A stretch of 64,000 bases of DNA from Clostridiaceae bacterium (lineage in GTDB: Bacteria; Bacillota; Clostridia; DSM-8532), in assembly GCA_012840245.1 (NCBI GenBank), contig DULR01000035.1, positions 25,810 to 89,809 on the forward strand, in the 5' to 3' direction. Of this stretch, positions 58,954 to 64,000 are shown in pieces. The stretch's first letter is position 1. Each line of letters opens with the position of its first letter. The notes beneath the pieces are model-generated. The model saw nothing but the letters and a program-made list of their open reading frames with translations, was not told where the DNA came from and searched no databases. The translations under genes and the position numbers were made by a program.

Positions 58954-60423
58954 TTATGGTGTTATTTCAATGTCGGAATTGAAGTCAATCCGTTCATTTG
59001 AAGCGGAAGCCGAAACCATATTCTGCGCCCAATGGCCGGTTTTTACGATGATTATCCCGATTATGCACTTTAAAATGTCAGCTGCATAGCATACTGGATA
59101 AAGAACCATTATATCCATAGTCGTAAAATGAGTAAGCATATAGACATATGGAACCAGGACGACCCATGTATATACACTGTCGAAAAGGAATGTTACGAAT
59201 GTTTTGCCGCCGGATCGTATGGTGAAGTATGTACAATGAGCAACAGCGTTAAAGCCCATATACATGGCACTGGTCAGCATGAAACGGGTAGCCAGTCTGC
59301 GCACATCGTCGGTGGTTTTGTATATGTACGGAATAAAAGGAGACGAAGCAGCAAGTGCGCCACCGACAATGATACAAATACAGAAATTGAAAAAAATAAG
59401 TCTCCAGGCAGTTTGCTTTGCACGCGGGATATCGTTTGCTCCCAGAGCCTGACCAACCATGACAGCGACTGCCGAGCCCATGGAGAATACGACTACATTG
59501 AACAGATTCGTAATGGTACTGGTTATGTTGAGCCCTGCAACCACATTCAGTCCGCGTGTTGAGAATATTTGTGTCAAAGTGGTCATACCCAGTGACCATA
59601 AAAGCTCATTTATCAGGAGCGGCATACCCTTTCTGATAATGTCAAAAGCAAGGCCTTTTGGAATTCTGAACGAGTTATAAAGACCTTCAATAAATTTGAA
59701 TCTGGCTGTATGTCTGTGAGCGAATACAACAATAATAGAAAGCTCCACGAAGCGGGATACGACAGTTGCTATGGCCGCGCCTTCAACCCCTAAGGCCGGT
59801 AATCCAAGCTTTCCGAAGATCAAAATGTAATTCAGGCAGAGATTAGAAAATACGCCTGCAAGACTGGCCTTCATGGGCAGCATGGTCTCTCCCGTTTCGC
59901 GAAGTGTACCGCCATATACCTGTGATAATACGAACGGCAATAATCCCCAGAGCATTATGCGAAGGTAGCTTCTGCTGTATTCGAGCATGGCAGCTCTTTC
60001 GGCAGCATCCCCTTCACCGGTCAGATACTGGGAGATCAGTTGATCTCCATAAATCAGAAATACTATCAGAGCAACAGCTAAAGTGATGGCACCGGTCCAG
60101 AGCTTGAACCTTACCGTATGACGCAAGCCATCGTTATCTTCTGCTCCGAAAAATTGCGCGCCGAATATGCCCGCTCCTGAAAGACCTCCAAAAACAGTCA
60201 GGTTGAAGACAAATATAAGCTGGTTGGCAATAGCGACTCCCGACATCTGGGCAGTTCCAACCTGACCTATCATGATGTTGTCCAAAAGGTTTACAAAATG
60301 TGAAATGGCATTCTGCACAATCAGTGGCAGCACCAGCGCAAATACTGTGGCATAAAATTTGCGGTCTCCTATGAATGTGTTCCGTATTTTTTTGAAAACG
60401 CCTGATGATGCGGATCGTTCCAT
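58954..60423 (-). CDS. MATE family efflux transporter
   Basis: LVLPLIVQNAISHFVNLLDNIMIGQVGTAQMSGVAIANQL; GGAGG RBS at the MERSASS start. Confidence 0.95.
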   Translation of the reverse strand: MERSASSGVFKKIRNTFIGDRKFYATVFALVLPLIVQNAISHFVNLLDNIMIGQVGTAQMSGVAIANQLIFVFNLTVFGGLSGAGIFGAQFFGAEDNDGLRHTVRFKLWTGAITLAVALIVFLIYGDQLISQYLTGEGDAAERAAMLEYSRSYLRIMLWGLLPFVLSQVYGGTLRETGETMLPMKASLAGVFSNLCLNYILIFGKLGLPALGVEGAAIATVVSRFVELSIIVVFAHRHTARFKFIEGLYNSFRIPKGLAFDIIRKGMPLLINELLWSLGMTTLTQIFSTRGLNVVAGLNITSTITNLFNVVVFSMGSAVAVMVGQALGANDIPRAKQTAWRLIFFNFCICIIVGGALAASSPFIPYIYKTTDDVRRLATRFMLTSAMYMGFNAVAHCTYFTIRSGGKTFVTFLFDSVYTWVVLVPYVYMLTHFTTMDIMVLYPVCYAADILKCIIGIIIVKTGHWAQNMVSASASNERIDFNSDIEITP

Positions 60424-60629
60424 AAATATTCCTCCAAAATGGCTTTCGCCGATAAGCCATTGTATCATAAAAGCAGAAACATAGTCCAGACATGATAGAG
60501 AATAAGAAAAGCCCGGTGAGAAGCGCTTTATTTTCTGCTTTCCCTCCAGGCTTTCTAACTGATGCGATTTGGTTTATTCCTCTACTTTTTTTTTGCATTT
60601 CTGGTATCAGTTCCAAGGCGAAGAGATAT

Positions 60630-61460
60630 CTATTCGATTGGTATGTCGATCTTACTTAATTTTGTCAGAAGTATCTCTTCTTCGGTCGGTTCATTGCTGT
60701 TTGCTTCAATGTTCATCCTTATATCAAGCATACGGGAATCTATTTCCGATATAAGGTCGGCACACTCTTTCAATTTTTCAGAGATCTCTGCTTCGTTTTC
60801 TGTCTGCTGCTTATATCTTAGCTGATGCTCAAGGCTGGCCCAGGAGTCCATTGCTATGGTCCTGATCTGGACCTCCACTTTTATGTTCTTTTTATTTTCA
60901 GCAAAATAGACCGGAACACTGACAATCAAGTGAAGGCTTCGATAGCCATTCGGTTTCGGATTTGCTATGTAATCCTTTTGCTCAATAAGCTTTATATCAT
61001 CCTGCTGTATAAGAGCTTTCGCAATTTTGTAGATATCATCGACATACGAACAGATCACCCGTATCCCTGCAACATCGTTAATATGCTGTTCAATATTTTC
61101 GATTGTAAAAGGTATCTGTCTTTTTCTCATTTTCTCAATAATACTCGTAGTGCTCTTCAGGCGTGTTTTAATAAAATTTATGGGATTTCTCTGATATCTG
61201 ATCTTAAACTCGGTGTCCAGAACTTCAAACTTGGTTTTTACTTCTTTTATTGCACATTTATACATCATCATCAGCTCTTTGTACTCGACCAAAAAGCGTA
61301 GAAATTCTTTGGATTGCTCCCATACAGTGTTGACCAGCGGATTGTCCGTTGCTATCAATTCCTGTGATAAATCATAGATTTGAGAATCAGAATCATCTGA
61401 AAGCAGAGCTTCAAAGTATTCATTTGAATTTATAACGCTTTCTTGCTTATTCATGGCCAT
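60630..61460 (-). CDS. Small alarmone synthetase (RelA/SpoT-domain GTP pyrophosphokinase)
   Basis: 276 aa; DVAGIRVICSYVDDIYKIAKAL, DYIANPKPNGYRSLHLIVSVPV, EVQIRTIAMDSWASLEHQLRYK. Confidence 0.95.
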   Translation of the reverse strand: MAMNKQESVINSNEYFEALLSDDSDSQIYDLSQELIATDNPLVNTVWEQSKEFLRFLVEYKELMMMYKCAIKEVKTKFEVLDTEFKIRYQRNPINFIKTRLKSTTSIIEKMRKRQIPFTIENIEQHINDVAGIRVICSYVDDIYKIAKALIQQDDIKLIEQKDYIANPKPNGYRSLHLIVSVPVYFAENKKNIKVEVQIRTIAMDSWASLEHQLRYKQQTENEAEISEKLKECADLISEIDSRMLDIRMNIEANSNEPTEEEILLTKLSKIDIPIE

Positions 61461-61637
61461 CTCCTTTTCTCATGCATTTATTAGCAGATGCAGATTCATT
61501 CTGTGGTGCTGATCCTGTTCCATTTCATCTGTTGATTTATCATCCGAAACACTCTTCTTTATGAGTTATTATATTGGTACAATATGAACTGAATATGAAC
61601 AAAATATAAACTGCAAGACTATTTTTCAGGAGAGCTC

Positions 61638-62582
61638 ATGAAAATCTGGCCGGATCAAAAACCGTATTATTCTGCAAACCAATACTATAGGCAGATTTTT
61701 GGCGAAAAAGTCTATAAAATCTCGCTTGATATAGGCTGCACCTGTCCCACAAGAGACGGCACAAAAGGCGTAGGTGGCTGTACTTTTTGCTCTGCAAGAG
61801 GTTCCGGAGACTTTGCCATAGCGGGACCTATGAGCATTCATGAAAAAATCGATTCAGCCATTGAGATGGTGACATCGAAACACAGTTCAAATAAGTACAT
61901 TGCATACCTGCAATCCTTTACCAATACGTATGGGCCTGTCAGGCTGCTTGTGCCCGTATATGAAGAGATCATCGCTGATAAAAGAGTCGTAGGGATTTCG
62001 ATCGGTACAAGGCCGGACTGTCTGTCAAATACCATGATAAAAGAGCTCAGCCGTTTATCAAAGATCAAGCCTGTATGGATCGAACTTGGACTTCAGACGA
62101 TCCATCAAAAAACAGCAGATCTCTTTCACAGAGGATATGATCTTGCAATATATGAAAACGCTGTGGTACACCTGAATAAAGCAGACATCCCAATAATAGT
62201 CCACTTGATAGTCGGACTTATGGGCGAGAATTATGCTGATTTTTTGGCTACTATCGATTATATTGCAAATCAGCCTTTAAGCGGTATCAAACTATCAATG
62301 CTGCATATACTGAAAGACAGTCCTTTATACAGGGAGTATCTGGAAAAACCGTTTCCACTGTTGGATGAAGCAACATATATAAAATGGGTGGCAGAAGCAA
62401 TAACAAGGATGCCGGAAAATATGGTCATTCACAGAGTGACCGGAGACGGCAACCGCAAAAATCTTGTTGAGCCAAAATGGAGCGGGCACAAGCGGCATGT
62501 TCTTACCGGATTGCTTCGTTACATGAAAGAGCATGGACTTTATCAGGGGCTCAATTATAAAGGACCGGCTGCATGCTCTTAA
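61638..62582 (+). CDS. TIGR01212-type radical SAM protein (YhcC-like)
   Basis: 314 aa; CTCPTRDGTKGVGGCTFCSARGSGDF, YLQSFTNTYGP, ELGLQTIHQKTADLFHRGYD. Confidence 0.94.
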   Translation: MKIWPDQKPYYSANQYYRQIFGEKVYKISLDIGCTCPTRDGTKGVGGCTFCSARGSGDFAIAGPMSIHEKIDSAIEMVTSKHSSNKYIAYLQSFTNTYGPVRLLVPVYEEIIADKRVVGISIGTRPDCLSNTMIKELSRLSKIKPVWIELGLQTIHQKTADLFHRGYDLAIYENAVVHLNKADIPIIVHLIVGLMGENYADFLATIDYIANQPLSGIKLSMLHILKDSPLYREYLEKPFPLLDEATYIKWVAEAITRMPENMVIHRVTGDGNRKNLVEPKWSGHKRHVLTGLLRYMKEHGLYQGLNYKGPAACS

Positions 62583-62895
62583 CATCACTGTACCAGGGTT
62601 TCCGGTACACCCTCATCTTCAACATGTTTCAGCCCGGCCTTAAATTACAGAAGATCTTAAACATCACTTATTTTTTAGTTCGATCATGACAGTAAAACTC
62701 TATATAATCAGTTTACCATCCAAATCCATAATATCAATAGCTTGTGTGTCTATAATGAATATTTTTGTAAAACAGTAAATGAGAGATACAGTGACATTAA
62801 GCCTCCATATCTCTTTCAACCATGATTATAGTCGCCCTGACTGCTCTATAAAACTGCTCTTTAATAGTCAGTCAACAGATTTATGAATCGGTTTG

Positions 62896-63732
62896 TCAGG
62901 TTCTTTCTGCGATAACCTGTCTGGTGATTTCTCCTGCAATAGACTGAAGTTCAGGAAAAAGAGATATCTTCGTAATGCCGTAACGTTTCAATTGTGACTG
63001 GATTTCGTCGACATTTTCATTGGCTATACAGATCTTGAACAGAAAAAGGTTGCTGTCAGGAAACTGTTCTATCGGAATCAGATTTTTCTGGTGCGGAAAT
63101 ACGGTAAAAACACCTCTTTGAGCAGATATACGGCTGCTGTTCAACGGACCGATGGCTGCAGCCGGTTTAGGATTGCTCAGTGGCAGGCTGTCAGGTCCAA
63201 AGAGAATATTAAAGCCTGCTTCTTCCACATTTGGGATGTATCCGGCCTGAGTAAACTTATTGAAGTTGTATGCCCTGTTCAATACTACAGGATTAAGGAC
63301 CCATACCGCTCCATCGATTCCTTTGGTAAGTGATCGGTCTTCCGGATTGGTTGCGAAGTATAGCGCAACTAAAGCATCACGGGACCAGTCAAGAAGACGG
63401 GTAGGTACACCGTAATGCTGCATCTGGAATAACCAGCTCCAGTAGGATTCGACACCATTGGGCAATGGAGGTGTCGGCAGGTAATCGATATATGGGGTTG
63501 CCAATGACTTGAATTTTGATAAAAATACTATTTCAAGTTCAGGATTCAGCTGAATGCCGTCAATGGGACGAAAAATGCTCGGCAGCAGCTGAAACCCTGT
63601 TTGCACATGTCCCCTGAACCAAAGCTCACAACTCTCAATAGCATCACATAATACACACGCTGCGTCATCTATGGCTGCCAAATACTCTTGTACAGTACTG
63701 ACTCTTATCACACACCTGGTAACTGCTGACAA
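62896..63732 (-). CDS. FRG domain-containing protein
   Basis: 278 aa; LWFRGHVQTGFQLLPSIFR, QHYGVPTRLLDWSRDALVALYFATN. Confidence 0.92.
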   Translation of the reverse strand: MSAVTRCVIRVSTVQEYLAAIDDAACVLCDAIESCELWFRGHVQTGFQLLPSIFRPIDGIQLNPELEIVFLSKFKSLATPYIDYLPTPPLPNGVESYWSWLFQMQHYGVPTRLLDWSRDALVALYFATNPEDRSLTKGIDGAVWVLNPVVLNRAYNFNKFTQAGYIPNVEEAGFNILFGPDSLPLSNPKPAAAIGPLNSSRISAQRGVFTVFPHQKNLIPIEQFPDSNLFLFKICIANENVDEIQSQLKRYGITKISLFPELQSIAGEITRQVIAERT

Positions 63733-63818
63733 ACTAAATCATCTCAAATTTTAGCTTCCTAATATTCAGCGTATGAAAAACTGCAACATTTTGTCCAATC
63801 TTTTTGTAAAAAACAGAT

Positions 63819-64000
63819 TTATATAGGATTTTGCATTTTCCTGTTCAGTTCGGACCATTCTTTATTCTTGAAGATTTCTCCTCGTATTATAAAGTAGTAG
63901 TGTTTATAGTCCCTCTCCAAGGACTTAATGCTATAATTTTCACAGACGCTGTGGATTAGTACAATTCTCCTAACGCTTGACGTTTTCAGAAAGGCCATAA
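63819..64000 (-). CDS. Partial ORF of unknown function at window end
   Basis: MAFLKTSSVRRIVLIHSVCENYSIKSLERDYKHYYFIIRGEIFKNKEWSELNRKMQNPI*; open to the window edge. Confidence 0.35.
   Translation of the reverse strand, partial: MAFLKTSSVRRIVLIHSVCENYSIKSLERDYKHYYFIIRGEIFKNKEWSELNRKMQNPI

Overview
This 64 kb window looks like a chromosomal segment from a spore-forming Clostridia-type Bacillota. I infer this from gene content: a BclB-like collagen exosporium protein, CgeB-type and pyruvyl-transferase surface-glycan enzymes, CotH, DUF4183 proteins and sigma-K-like promoter boxes. No rRNA, tRNA or CRISPR array was seen. The main blocks are as follows. About 0.3-11.4 kb is a spore-surface glycosylation island: at least six glycan-modifying enzymes, a collagen-like protein, three paralogous proteins of a family I cannot name, and recurrent AC-N16/17-CATAnnnT(A/G) promoter-like boxes. 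About 12-18.4 kb is a scarred accessory region: a decapitated ABC solute-binding protein, a tandem-GNAT gene preceded by a small upstream ORF overlapping a terminator, a nucleotidyltransferase, and a MetRS relic. At 18.7-20.6 kb an ECF sigma factor is linked to a repeat-rich protein with an NG[S/D] motif. PHP/DeoR genes, a broken MFS gene, MscS and SDR genes follow. At 26.3-31.8 kb a two-component system lies beside CotH, DUF4956 and a VTC-type polyphosphate polymerase-domain protein. Two divergent two-component systems flank an ABC exporter and a lipoprotein (34.8-42.6 kb). DUF4183 surface-type proteins are at 43.3-45.1 kb. A GH65/GH2 sugar-utilisation operon with ABC importer and LacI regulator spans 46-56.7 kb. 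A Na/Pi cotransporter-PhoU gene is split by one in-frame TGA. MATE, small alarmone synthetase, radical SAM and FRG-domain genes complete the window. Gene decay is frequent: several relics that fall below the ORF-track cutoff were found by reading the sequence. All family assignments come from recognising motifs by eye; no database search was run.
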